This document shows, in pieces, positions 7,326 to 13,612 of a stretch of DNA of 14,557 nt (positions are counted from its first letter, which is position 1; each line of letters opens with the position of its first letter). The notes under the pieces are model-generated. The model made no database searches. It saw only the letters and a list, made by a program, of their open reading frames with translations, and was not told the DNA's origin. The stretch spans positions 1 to 14,557 of the forward strand of contig CAMYNZ010000083.1 in NCBI GenBank assembly GCA_947259865.1, given 5' to 3'. The position numbers and the translations under genes are program-made. The DNA comes from an uncultured Desulfobacterales bacterium (GTDB lineage Bacteria; Desulfobacterota; Desulfobacteria; Desulfobacterales; G020354645).

Positions 7326-7688
7326 ATGAAAAACGGTTTGTGGATCGTAATTGTTATCGTGGTATTGTTTATAGGCGTTCTGGGAGGGTTTACAGCCAGG
7401 TCCTATCATATTAGAAATAAAATCAGTAAAATTCCACCACAAGTAAAGATTGAAGATTTTAAAACCCAAATATTGAATAACGTATCAAGTGTGGAGCATA
7501 AAAAATATATCCTCAATCTTTATTCAGAAAATGAAGACAATTATATACTGAAAACCGGCTCAGATGTATCAAAAAAACAGATAATGGGGATTCATAAGAT
7601 ATTAGAACACTATAATATTTTAAAATCAGTTCAGGTTCTGATTCAACCCGCAGCTGAGAGTGATTGTGGAGAGAGTGCCGGTTATTGA
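7326..7688 (+). CDS. Small membrane-anchored protein of unknown function, paralog 1
   Basis: No family is recognised. The 120-residue protein has one N-terminal hydrophobic helix (about residues 5-22, preceded by MKN), which would act as an uncleaved anchor or signal. A soluble part of about 95 residues rich in Lys, Glu, Asn and Ile follows. It has a single cysteine near the C-terminus (ESDCGESAGY, Cys114). It aligns with the next gene over the whole soluble part: EDFKTQILNNVSS / LEFHSDILNGLSN, then KKYILNLYSENEDNYILK / IKYIEKQYVKGENYYILK, then a helix ending near ILKSVQ / IIEAID. AGAAGGGA precedes the ATG by about nine bases. It lies 127 bases after tusA on the same strand and probably belongs to the same transcript. 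A role in sulfur delivery is inferred only from position and the lone Cys. Confidence 0.75.
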   Translation: MKNGLWIVIVIVVLFIGVLGGFTARSYHIRNKISKIPPQVKIEDFKTQILNNVSSVEHKKYILNLYSENEDNYILKTGSDVSKKQIMGIHKILEHYNILKSVQVLIQPAAESDCGESAGY

Positions 7689-7781
7689 GAATATTGTAAC
7701 TTTTACATAAGTTTATTACTTAAAAGCAATAAAAGATTAACAAAAAATGCGGATTTCTAGCTACATGGGAGAAATATAACA

Positions 7782-8147
7782 ATGAAAAACATTGGCTGGT
7801 TAGTAATTGTTATTGTGTCACTCGGTATAGGTTTTACCATAGGTTGGTCTCAATCGGAAAAAGTCGATACTATCGGCGAGAAGAAGATACACGAGATTAA
7901 AAAAGGTAGACTATCAATCAAAAAAAGTGAAGTGGTTCCAAGAAAAATAGAAATTCTCGAGTTCCATTCTGATATATTGAATGGACTATCAAATGAGGCG
8001 GACATAAAATATATCGAGAAACAGTATGTAAAAGGTGAAAACTATTATATATTGAAGGAGGATCTGACAGTAGAAGAAAAAGCAAAGATTTATGACATTT
8101 TTATGTCGGCTGATATCGATATCATTGAAGCAATAGATGGCTGCTAA
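7782..8147 (+). CDS. Small membrane-anchored protein of unknown function, paralog 2
   Basis: A 121-residue paralog of the preceding gene, with the same plan: an N-terminal hydrophobic helix (about residues 5-23) followed by a charged soluble domain. The linker (about 30-55) is lysine-rich. Its only cysteine is the last residue (EAIDGC, Cys121), which recalls the C-terminal swinging Cys of sulfur-handling proteins such as DsrC, although there is no other DsrC similarity. GGGAG lies about ten bases ahead of the ATG. The 93-base gap from paralog 1 shows no convincing terminator. The pair looks like an old tandem duplication, since similarity is clear but well diverged. The function is unknown; placement at the end of the transporter-tusA series suggests a membrane-side partner in sulfur transfer. 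Confidence 0.75.
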   Translation: MKNIGWLVIVIVSLGIGFTIGWSQSEKVDTIGEKKIHEIKKGRLSIKKSEVVPRKIEILEFHSDILNGLSNEADIKYIEKQYVKGENYYILKEDLTVEEKAKIYDIFMSADIDIIEAIDGC

Positions 8148-8156
8148 TAGCGTTCC

Positions 8157-8182
8157 GGCTGTTGCAAGGAATGCAGACAGCC
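8157..8182. terminator. Hairpin between convergent operons
   Basis: GGCTGTTGC (8157-8165) pairs with GCA-G-ACAGCC (8173-8182, one bulged G) around a 7-base loop, in the 40-base gap between two convergent stop codons. The position suits a bidirectional terminator, but no T-run follows on either side. Confidence 0.33.
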
Positions 8183-8187
8183 CACCC

Positions 8188-8361
8188 TCACCACCAACAG
8201 ATCACCTTATCGTTTTCAAAGACCAGCTCAATCAATTTGTCGTAATCCACATCCTCCCGGTACATTTCAAATTGTCGGGTTTTTTTGCCTTTTGATAAAG
8301 GATCTATCAACTTTTTTATGACGGCATCCGGTTCGGATTTAAATACATGTAATATATTCAT
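8188..8361 (-). CDS. Very small DsrH/TusB-like protein (reduced), third gene of a DsrEFH-like operon
   Basis: The 57-residue product begins MNILHVFKSEPD, reminiscent of the TusB/DsrH opening (MLH...KSP), and ends FENDKVICWW with its only Cys at position 55. TusB/DsrH proteins are usually near 95 residues, so this would be a shortened version; the family call rests on the N-terminus and operon position and is tentative. The ATG at 8361 is preferred to the GTG at 8370 because AGAGGTG sits six bases ahead of it and the GTG overlaps that site. It starts 11 bases after the stop of the preceding DsrF-like gene. In TusBCD/DsrEFH complexes the B/H subunit is structural or auxiliary to the sulfur-carrying D/E subunit. 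Confidence 0.6.
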   Translation of the reverse strand: MNILHVFKSEPDAVIKKLIDPLSKGKKTRQFEMYREDVDYDKLIELVFENDKVICWW

Positions 8362-8372
8362 CTTAAGCACCT

Positions 8373-8678
8373 CTAAAACGGAATTATCAGATCATACTCA
8401 AATAATTTTTTACCCATGTTATCCAATGACAGATACTCGAAAAAACCCCATTTATCCACATTGGCCTTATTATCCGTGTAGATTTCAGCTTCCAGGTCGT
8501 CTTTAAGAAATTCCAGATTCTCCCGGTAGCCTTCAAACCGGTCTTCGGGCATCTGGACCTCTCCGATTACAAACATATGGGCGTCAATCATCTGAACGCC
8601 CAATCCCAGGCTGGATCTCAGTCCTTCCCACTGGTTGCCTGCATTCCGTATGATTACGGCTGCCTTTTTTGTTTCCAT
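8373..8678 (-). CDS. DsrE-superfamily protein, DsrF/TusC-like
   Basis: A 101-residue protein with no cysteine. KKAAVIIRNAGNQWEGLRSSLGLGVQM matches the beginning of the DsrE/DsrF fold (strand, Gly-containing turn, then a helix with a GLRxxLG-type pattern). FVIGEV is the second strand, and the end, FEYDLIIPF, resembles the TusC/DsrF C-terminal strand. Lack of Cys fits the non-catalytic F/C subunit. AAGGAGAG lies just before the ATG and overlaps the TGA of the upstream gene, so translation is probably coupled (12 bases between genes). It would act in the cytoplasm as part of a hetero-oligomer with its neighbours. Family assignment is by pattern only. Confidence 0.68.
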   Translation of the reverse strand: METKKAAVIIRNAGNQWEGLRSSLGLGVQMIDAHMFVIGEVQMPEDRFEGYRENLEFLKDDLEAEIYTDNKANVDKWGFFEYLSLDNMGKKLFEYDLIIPF

Positions 8679-8690
8679 TTCTCTCTCCTT

Positions 8691-9026
8691 TCAAAGGACC
8701 ATATAGCGATCGCATTTATCTATCATTGCGCAATGCCTGGATTGAGTGGCCAAATCCTTGGGGCTCATCCCTGGGGGTATTGACTGATCTTTTAAACCAA
8801 GCTCTTCCCAACTTACATTGCATAGCGATATCTCATGATCCTCATCGGAGCTGATAATTTCAGCGAGCTCAGGATACCTGGGATGTTGTGATATCCGCAC
8901 ACCCTCGTGGGTCAAGAAAATGCAAAGCGTCTTGCCGGCCTTTTTTGCGGCTCTGACAACCCCGATGAGATGGTCAACATAATTGTCGGTTGGGACAAAG
9001 ATTCCCAATTTTTCTTTCAGCACCAT
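8691..9026 (-). CDS. DsrE-family sulfur-relay protein (DsrE/TusD-like)
   Basis: A 111-residue protein. LGIFVPTDNYVDHLIGVVRAAKKAGKTLCIFLTHEGV (about 7-43) is the classic DsrE/YchN beginning: strand, loop, helix and second strand ending in a Gly. ISLCNVSWEELGL places Cys69 where DsrE/TusD proteins have the persulfide-carrying Cys before a helix. Cys35, Cys99 and Cys105 are additional, the last two in a tail, RHCAMIDKCDRYMVL. It is first of three minus-strand genes in the order E-F-H-like. The ATG at 9026 has AAGGGGG upstream, and a promoter candidate lies about 100 bases further on. It faces the transporter-tusA operon and probably exchanges sulfur with TusA. It could alternatively be a stand-alone DsrE-like peroxiredoxin-fold protein. 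Confidence 0.78.
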   Translation of the reverse strand: MVLKEKLGIFVPTDNYVDHLIGVVRAAKKAGKTLCIFLTHEGVRISQHPRYPELAEIISSDEDHEISLCNVSWEELGLKDQSIPPGMSPKDLATQSRHCAMIDKCDRYMVL

Positions 9027-9128
9027 ATAAAATAACCCCCTTTCAGCTATTTCCCTTAATCGAAATAAAACATGACATTCTCGTTTTTCCCGAATTGCGT
9101 TTCAAGTCGGTTAAAAAACATAATTTAA

Positions 9129-9156
9129 ATACTAAACTGTAATGCTGAACTGTCAA
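9129..9156 (-). promoter_or_regulatory. Candidate promoter of the DsrEFH-like operon
   Basis: On the minus strand TTGACA (9156-9151) and TAGTAT (9134-9129) are separated by 16 bases. This is a perfect -35 and a four-of-six -10. It would give a leader of roughly 95 bases before the ATG at 9026. Found by eye. Confidence 0.45.
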
Positions 9157-9501
9157 GAAAAAAATGATACATCGTGGTATAACGAGGATGGCCAGGTGTT
9201 GCCTCGTCCCAGAACGTTTTCAGGAAGTCTTGCCGTGGAACTGAATCAGTCACACTCATAACTTTCTTCTTGGTCGACCATTTTGTTTGAGAGGATTGGA
9301 AATTGAGTTAAAGATATATTAGAAATATAGTGACCAGGCAATCCAGAATAGCATCGGCCAGGGTGGGATTGGGCCCGGTATAAAAGGAATGTTATTAAAT
9401 TTTAATGTTTAGTGGATGACAATGCTAATGGGCTAACTGGCTAAATCTTGTATCGGGTGAGCATTTTGCCTCGGTTGGCAATATGGAAATCTGGTAAAAG
9501 A
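9157..9501. other. Non-coding stretch without a recognisable gene
   Basis: No frame here has convincing length, codon use or family similarity. Small features only: a weak stem, TTGCC-N6-GGCAA, near 9465-9480, downstream of the TrkH remnant on its strand. The stretch may be the decayed continuation of the broken region to its right. Confidence 0.4.
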
Positions 9502-9705
9502 TCATGTATTTGGAACCGGGTCGGATAATTTCCGCCAGAATTCGGGCACAAGGAATATGATGATCATAAATATCTCAAGTCGCCCCAGCAGCATGCACCA
9601 AATCAGCAGCCATTTTCCCAAATAAGGGATTTGGGCGAAGTTGTCTGCCGAATCCACAAGCCCGAATCCCGGTCCGATATTGCCGATACACGGTTGAGAA
9701 ATCTT
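9502..9705 (-). pseudogene. C-terminal remnant of a TrkH/KtrB-type potassium transporter
   Basis: Read on the minus strand, about 63 residues end at a TGA at 9504-9502. They include CIGNIGPGFGLVDSADNFA, then IPYLGKWLLIWCMLLGRLEIF, then IFLVPEFWRKLSD. NIGPGFG is the fourth-pore-loop region of TrkH proteins, and KW...MLLGRLE...PEFWR is their last transmembrane segment and C-terminus. Stop codons close this frame just upstream (9718-9720 and 9706-9708). Short stretches resembling the preceding TrkH part (ITTTLAS, DLNDSLKDFSTV) sit in the other two frames at about 9700-9760, which indicates several frameshifts. The bulk of a roughly 480-residue transporter is absent, and a formate dehydrogenase end follows instead. 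It is therefore a broken gene lying at a probable junction. Confidence 0.7.
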
Positions 9706-9772
9706 TCAGCGAGTCGTTCAGATCTGGAAGGGCTGGCTAGGGTCGTGGTGATAGAGTAAAAGCAAACGGGAT

Positions 9773-9799
9773 CAAACCTTGATCTCCAATTAAGGTTTG
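9773..9799 (-). terminator. 8-bp inverted repeat just after the formate dehydrogenase stop
   Basis: CAAACCTT (9773-9780) pairs with AAGGTTTG (9792-9799) across 11 bases, about 15 bases past the stop codon at 9815 on the minus strand. The position suits a terminator. The following bases on the minus strand are only mildly T-rich, so strength would be low. Confidence 0.35.
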
Positions 9800-9814
9800 G
9801 CCCCTTACCAGACC

Positions 9815-12325
9815 TCATTGAACTTTTTCGGGCTTGGTGGTCTTGCCGCCGTGCACCGGATCGTCCGATACCCGCGTCACCTTGACGGAGGCCACCTTGT
9901 ACTCGGGGATCTTGGCAGTGGAATCAACGGCCGGGTTTGTGAGGACGTTGGCCGGCGCCTCCCGCCAGTGAAAGGCCATGAACGCCAGACCGCTGGGAAC
10001 CCGCCGATCCTTGCGCGCCTTGGTCAGGATTTCCCCTCTTCGTGAACGCACTCGCAGCAGATCGCCTTCCTCTACCCCCATCTGAGCGGCATCGTCCGGA
10101 CTGATGTCCACATGGCTTTCCGGCTCCAGCGTTTCCAGGACTCGAGAGCGACGGCTCATGCTGCCGGTGTGAAAGTGTTCCAGTACTCGGCCGGTGGTCA
10201 GCACCATGGGATATTCCTCTGAAGGCTCCTCCGCCGGTGGACGATAAGGTACCGCATGGAACTTGCCCTTGCCGCGGGTGAAGCGGCCCACATGCAGCCG
10301 AGGGGTGCCGGCATGGGTGTCGTCCCAGCAAGGCCACTGCAGTCCGCCTGTCCGACCCAAGCGCGAATGCAGCATGCCGCCGTAAATGGGCGTGAGTTCG
10401 GCGATCTCTTTCATGATCGCGGCACTGGATTCGTACTGCATGGAATACCCCAGACGAGTCGCAATGTCGGCGATGACTTGCCAATCCTGCCGGGCATTGC
10501 CTGGCGGCGGCAGGGCTTTGCGGAGCAGCTGGACCCGGCGTTCCGTGTTGGTGAATGTGCCGTCCTTTTCGGCAAAGCTGGCGGCCGGCAGGATCACATC
10601 CGCCAGCAGGGCCGTCTCGGTCAGAAAGATGTCCTGCACGGCCAGAAACTGCAGCTTGCTCAAGGCATGGCGGGCGTGGTCCAGGTCGGGTTCGCTCATC
10701 AACGGGTTTTCGCCCATGATATACATGCCCCGCAACTCCTGTCTGTCGGCAGCCGCCACCATTACGGTAAGTGGAAGGCCCGGATTGCCGTTCAGCTCAA
10801 CCCCCCACGCCTTGCTGAATTTGGCTTGCGCTGTCGGATCCCCGACCTTCTGATAGCCGGGGTAGACATTGGGCAGGGCGCCCATATCGCAAGCTCCCTG
10901 GACGTTGTTTTGCCCCCTCAGGGGGGAGAAGCCGGTTCCCTCTCTGCCCATGTTGCCGGTGAGCATCAGCAGGTTGGCAATTGACTTCACGTTGTCGACG
11001 CCGGTTGTGTGCTGAGTGATCCCCATACCGTAGACCGCCACGGCAGTGGTTGCCCGCCCAAAGATTTCGGCCGCCCTCCTGGTTTTTTCTGCCGAAACAC
11101 CGGTAATCGATTCGACGGTTTCCGAGGTATATGGTTCCAAGCTGTCTTTGAAGGATTCGAAGTCTTCACAGCGTTGCCGGATAAACTCCTCGTCGTGCCA
11201 TCTGCCGGCGATGATCTCATGCATCAGCCCGTTGAGAAGGGCCACGTCCGTTCCCGGCCGGTGGTTCAAGTGCAATGCGGCCGCTTGGGTAAGCTCTGTT
11301 GCGCGTGGATCGGCCACGATCAGTCGGGCGCCGTTTTCCCTGACGTTGCGTTTGATGCGCCTTGCAATGATGGGGTGGCATTCCGTGGTGTTGGAGCCGA
11401 TGACCAGGATCGACTCGGCCCGGGTCACCGCCGCCGCGAATTGCGCCGGCCGGAAGTTGAACAGGATGCCGTACTCGCGCTCCTGCTCCTCGAGCGTGCC
11501 GGCGGTGAGCGGGCTGACATAGACGCCCGGGACGCCGAGCACCGCGCCCTCCGAGAGCATGGTGCCGCTTTCGCCGAAGATCAGCGCCGCCCGGGCCATC
11601 AGGTGATGCACCCGCTCGACGCCGAGCCGCAGCCGCAGCGGCTCGAGCTCGTCGGGGAGCGCGCCCTCGGTGGAGATGACCACCCGGCCGTGGCGGCCCA
11701 GGCGGCGCACCGCGTCGAGCTTCTGCTCCAGGCTCAGGCCCCGCCGCCCGAGGTCGTGGCCGGCGCCCCAGGCGACAAAGCGCACGATGGAGAACCGCTC
11801 GCCCGGCGCGAGGCCGGCTTCGGCCAGCACGCCCGGGTCGGCGGTGAACCGGCCGGGATGCAGATAGGCCAGCTCGTGGTAGCCGTCGTAGCGCTCGTGG
11901 CGCCAGCGGATCGAGCCCAGATAACAGCGCGGCACATAGACGCAGGTGGCGAACGGATAGGACAGCAGGTTCGAGACGGTGGCGTGCTCGGTGTCGTAGA
12001 AGACGTAGGTCGGGACCCGCAGCAGCCAGCCCAGCGAGGCGACGAAGGTGCCGGCGATCGCCATCATGGCGTCGGGCCGGAAGCGGCGGATGATGCCGGC
12101 GAGCCGCGCCTGGCGCGCCAGCATCTCGCGGCCCAGGTTGACGAGGCCGGGCCGGGCGTGGCCAAAGGCGTCGAGCTCGAGGCCGTAGGCCGCCGCCAGC
12201 TCGAGCAGGATGTCCTTGTGCCGCCCCGCCAGGTAGACCTCGTGCCCCTCGCCGCGCAGCTTCGCCACCAGGTTGCGGAAGAAGTGCAGATGGGCCGGGT
12301 GGGTGATGTCGAGCAGCAGCCGCAC
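9815..12325 (-). CDS. Chimeric frame: DUF354 glycosyltransferase-like N-terminus fused to the C-terminal part of a formate dehydrogenase alpha subunit
   Basis: The 836-codon frame begins with GTG at 12325 (an in-frame TGA lies 12 bases upstream). Residues 1 to about 300 match DUF354, a GT-B-like family: MRLLLDITHPAHLHFF, GHEVYLAGRHKD, YDTEHATVSN, and GESGTMLSEGAVLGVP near 251-266. From about residue 305 (SILVIGSNTTECHP) to the end it is the molybdopterin part of a formate dehydrogenase. FSPLRGQNNVQGACDMGALPNVYPGYQ includes the Arg equivalent to Arg333 of E. coli FdhF, and GENPLMSEPD, QDIFLTETALLADVILP and YPMVLTTGRVLEHFHTGSMSR follow. The [4Fe-4S] segment and the Cys/Sec-His active site, which lie further N-terminal, are absent, so this polypeptide cannot be a working formate dehydrogenase. 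DUF354 also lacks its last 40 or so residues. GC content jumps at the join. No natural logic links the two parts, so an assembly chimera or illegitimate recombination is the best reading. Confidence 0.8.
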   Translation of the reverse strand: MRLLLDITHPAHLHFFRNLVAKLRGEGHEVYLAGRHKDILLELAAAYGLELDAFGHARPGLVNLGREMLARQARLAGIIRRFRPDAMMAIAGTFVASLGWLLRVPTYVFYDTEHATVSNLLSYPFATCVYVPRCYLGSIRWRHERYDGYHELAYLHPGRFTADPGVLAEAGLAPGERFSIVRFVAWGAGHDLGRRGLSLEQKLDAVRRLGRHGRVVISTEGALPDELEPLRLRLGVERVHHLMARAALIFGESGTMLSEGAVLGVPGVYVSPLTAGTLEEQEREYGILFNFRPAQFAAAVTRAESILVIGSNTTECHPIIARRIKRNVRENGARLIVADPRATELTQAAALHLNHRPGTDVALLNGLMHEIIAGRWHDEEFIRQRCEDFESFKDSLEPYTSETVESITGVSAEKTRRAAEIFGRATTAVAVYGMGITQHTTGVDNVKSIANLLMLTGNMGREGTGFSPLRGQNNVQGACDMGALPNVYPGYQKVGDPTAQAKFSKAWGVELNGNPGLPLTVMVAAADRQELRGMYIMGENPLMSEPDLDHARHALSKLQFLAVQDIFLTETALLADVILPAASFAEKDGTFTNTERRVQLLRKALPPPGNARQDWQVIADIATRLGYSMQYESSAAIMKEIAELTPIYGGMLHSRLGRTGGLQWPCWDDTHAGTPRLHVGRFTRGKGKFHAVPYRPPAEEPSEEYPMVLTTGRVLEHFHTGSMSRRSRVLETLEPESHVDISPDDAAQMGVEEGDLLRVRSRRGEILTKARKDRRVPSGLAFMAFHWREAPANVLTNPAVDSTAKIPEYKVASVKVTRVSDDPVHGGKTTKPEKVQ
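11405..11425. other. Probable junction between unrelated sequences
   Basis: On the minus strand the protein changes from DUF354 to formate dehydrogenase between residues of about 300 and 307 (AAVTRAE to SILVIGS). The + strand to the right is much richer in G and C at third codon positions than that to the left. Both families can read a short stretch coding for an Ala-Glu/Asp-Ser-Ile-Leu type segment here, so a brief shared sequence may have caused the join. Precise breakpoint is uncertain by some tens of bases. Confidence 0.6.
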
Positions 12326-12393
12326 GGAGAGCGATCATTGTAGCCGCCGGGTCCGGGTGGGGTCCGGGCTCGGGCGCGGATAGACTGCGGGCA

Positions 12394-12966
12394 ATGTCCC
12401 GGTGGTACCGATCCGCGCGCGAGCGCCGGCTCTGGCTTTGGGCCGGCGCCCTGCTGGTGGCGATCTACGCCTCGCTGTACTCGGTGCGGCCGCTGGCGGA
12501 GTGGCTGCGCGAGCGCAACCTGCTGCGCGGGACGATCCTGGTGCTGTTTCTGCTGGTGGGGGCGCTCATCCTGCGCTGGTTCGCGGCGCGCGCTCCGGGC
12601 TGGCGGGAGATCATCGTCCTGGCGCTGTTCGCGGGGCTCTACCTGGCGGTCCTCTGGCCGGTCCGGATGCCCGAGGAGCGGTTCCACCTGCTCGAGTACG
12701 GGCTGCTCGCCGGGCTGGTCTACGCCGCGCTGCTCGAGCGCCGCGGACCCGGCGGCGCGATGCGCTGGTCGCCCGGCCAGGCGGCGCTGGCCGTCCTGCT
12801 GACCGGGCTCGCCGGCTGGGGCGACGAGGGCATCCAGTATCTGCTGCCCAACCGGCACTACGACTGGGTCGACGTCGGGCTCAACCTGCTGGCGGCGGTG
12901 CTGGCGATCGCCGCGCTGGCGGCCCTGGCCGAGGCCCGCCGCCTCAACCCCTCCGGCGTCCGGTGA
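12394..12966 (+). CDS. VanZ-like integral membrane protein
   Basis: A 190-residue protein with about six hydrophobic segments (roughly 13-30, 45-63, 71-88, 100-114, 128-143, 161-180). The VanZ-family residues are in place: RFHLLEYGLLAG with His98, Glu101 and Tyr102, then WGDEGIQYLLPNRHYDWVDVGLNLLA with Asp144, Glu145, Gln148, Arg154, Asp157, Asp160 and Asn164. VanZ-like proteins are poorly understood; VanZ itself lowers teicoplanin susceptibility, and most relatives have no known substrate. The ATG at 12394 lies 68 bases from the GTG of the divergent DUF354 gene, so the two may share a regulatory interval. No strong ribosome binding site is seen, and codon use is very GC-rich like the genes that follow. 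Confidence 0.85.
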   Translation: MSRWYRSARERRLWLWAGALLVAIYASLYSVRPLAEWLRERNLLRGTILVLFLLVGALILRWFAARAPGWREIIVLALFAGLYLAVLWPVRMPEERFHLLEYGLLAGLVYAALLERRGPGGAMRWSPGQAALAVLLTGLAGWGDEGIQYLLPNRHYDWVDVGLNLLAAVLAIAALAALAEARRLNPSGVR

Positions 12967-12970
12967 TATC

Positions 12971-13016
12971 TTCGGCCCGGGGTCATTTCGGCCTGGGCTA
13001 TTTCGGGCCCGTTGAG
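12971..13016. repeat. Three imperfect 15-16 base direct repeats
   Basis: Units starting TTCGGCCC (12971), TTCGGCCT (12987) and TTCGGGCC (13002) follow one another with periods 16 and 15, in the gap between the VanZ-like gene and the next gene. The GGCCCG/CGGGCC parts could also pair. Too small to assign a role. Confidence 0.3.
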
Positions 13017-13067
13017 CGAATACCGCCGGCTCGCGCGCCGTAGAGAGTCTCGGCAGGAGGAAACCAG

Positions 13068-13595
13068 ATGACGACAGGATTCGAAGAGGCGCAAGAGCGG
13101 CGCAACTGGCTCGAGCGCCTGATGGACAAGATCCCGGGCTTCCGGGGCTTCCAGGACCGCGAGCTGCGGCGCGACGTGGACAAGCTGCAGCGCGAGCACC
13201 TGGCCAAGGAGCTCGGGCGGATCAAACAGGCGGTGCGCGGCAAGGCGCAGGCCTACACCGACGCCGGGAAGATCGGCGCGCTGTATCTGTTCGGCCGCAT
13301 GGACGGCCGCCTCGACGGCCTGTCGCAGGCGATCCGCTTCGCCGACTACGGCCACAGCGGCTTCTTCGATGTGGTCAAGATCAACGAGCCCGAGCTCGAC
13401 GCCATCTACCAGTTCGACCTGGCGCTGGTCGAGGACATCGACCGGCTGGCCGGCGGCGTCGCCGCCATCCCGCTGCCCGGCCAGGGCGAGGCCACCCAGG
13501 CCTGCGAGCAGGTCCTGGCGCACATCGCCGCCGTGTCCGACAAGTGGACCGAGCGCAAGAACGTCATCAGCGGCGTCGTCAAGACGGCCGGCTGA
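13068..13595 (+). CDS. Conserved-looking 175-residue protein of unknown function upstream of an SPFH gene
   Basis: No named family is recognised. The protein is soluble and mainly helical in appearance. The N-terminal part (about 5-60) is rich in Glu, Arg and Lys (ELRRDVDKLQREHLAKEL) and may form a coiled coil. The middle (about 75-125) reads ALYLFGRMDGRLDGLSQAIRFADYGHSGFFDVV, and the C-terminal part is helical with one Cys (ATQACEQVL). There is no signal peptide or membrane segment. The ATG at 13068 has GGAGGAAA about seven bases upstream. The SPFH-domain gene starts 17 bases after its stop, so the two are very probably an operon and may form a complex at the membrane. GC-rich codon use matches both neighbours. 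Confidence 0.72.
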   Translation: MTTGFEEAQERRNWLERLMDKIPGFRGFQDRELRRDVDKLQREHLAKELGRIKQAVRGKAQAYTDAGKIGALYLFGRMDGRLDGLSQAIRFADYGHSGFFDVVKINEPELDAIYQFDLALVEDIDRLAGGVAAIPLPGQGEATQACEQVLAHIAAVSDKWTERKNVISGVVKTAG

Positions 13596-13612
13596 AACAG
13601 AGAGGAACGATC

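Noticed and set aside
9815..12325. A genuine bifunctional glycosyltransferase-formate dehydrogenase enzyme
   Set aside because: Both parts are truncated at the join, the dehydrogenase lacks its catalytic N-terminal segment, and base composition changes at the same point. A natural fusion is not supported.
11009..12343. A long + strand open frame (444 codons) opposite the chimeric gene
   Set aside because: Its translation is a composition-driven antisense frame rich in Arg, Gly, Glu and Gln without domain structure. The minus strand carries recognisable DUF354 and formate dehydrogenase sequence.
12064..12858. A minus-strand frame of 264 codons across the VanZ-like gene and the DUF354 start
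   Set aside because: Low-complexity Pro/Gln/Arg-rich translation typical of GC-rich shadow frames; the VanZ signature residues are on the other strand.
12858..13523. A minus-strand frame of 221 codons opposite the 175-residue gene
   Set aside because: Leu/Ala/Val/Gln-rich antisense frame with no ribosome binding site. The + strand gene has a strong site and tight linkage to the SPFH gene.
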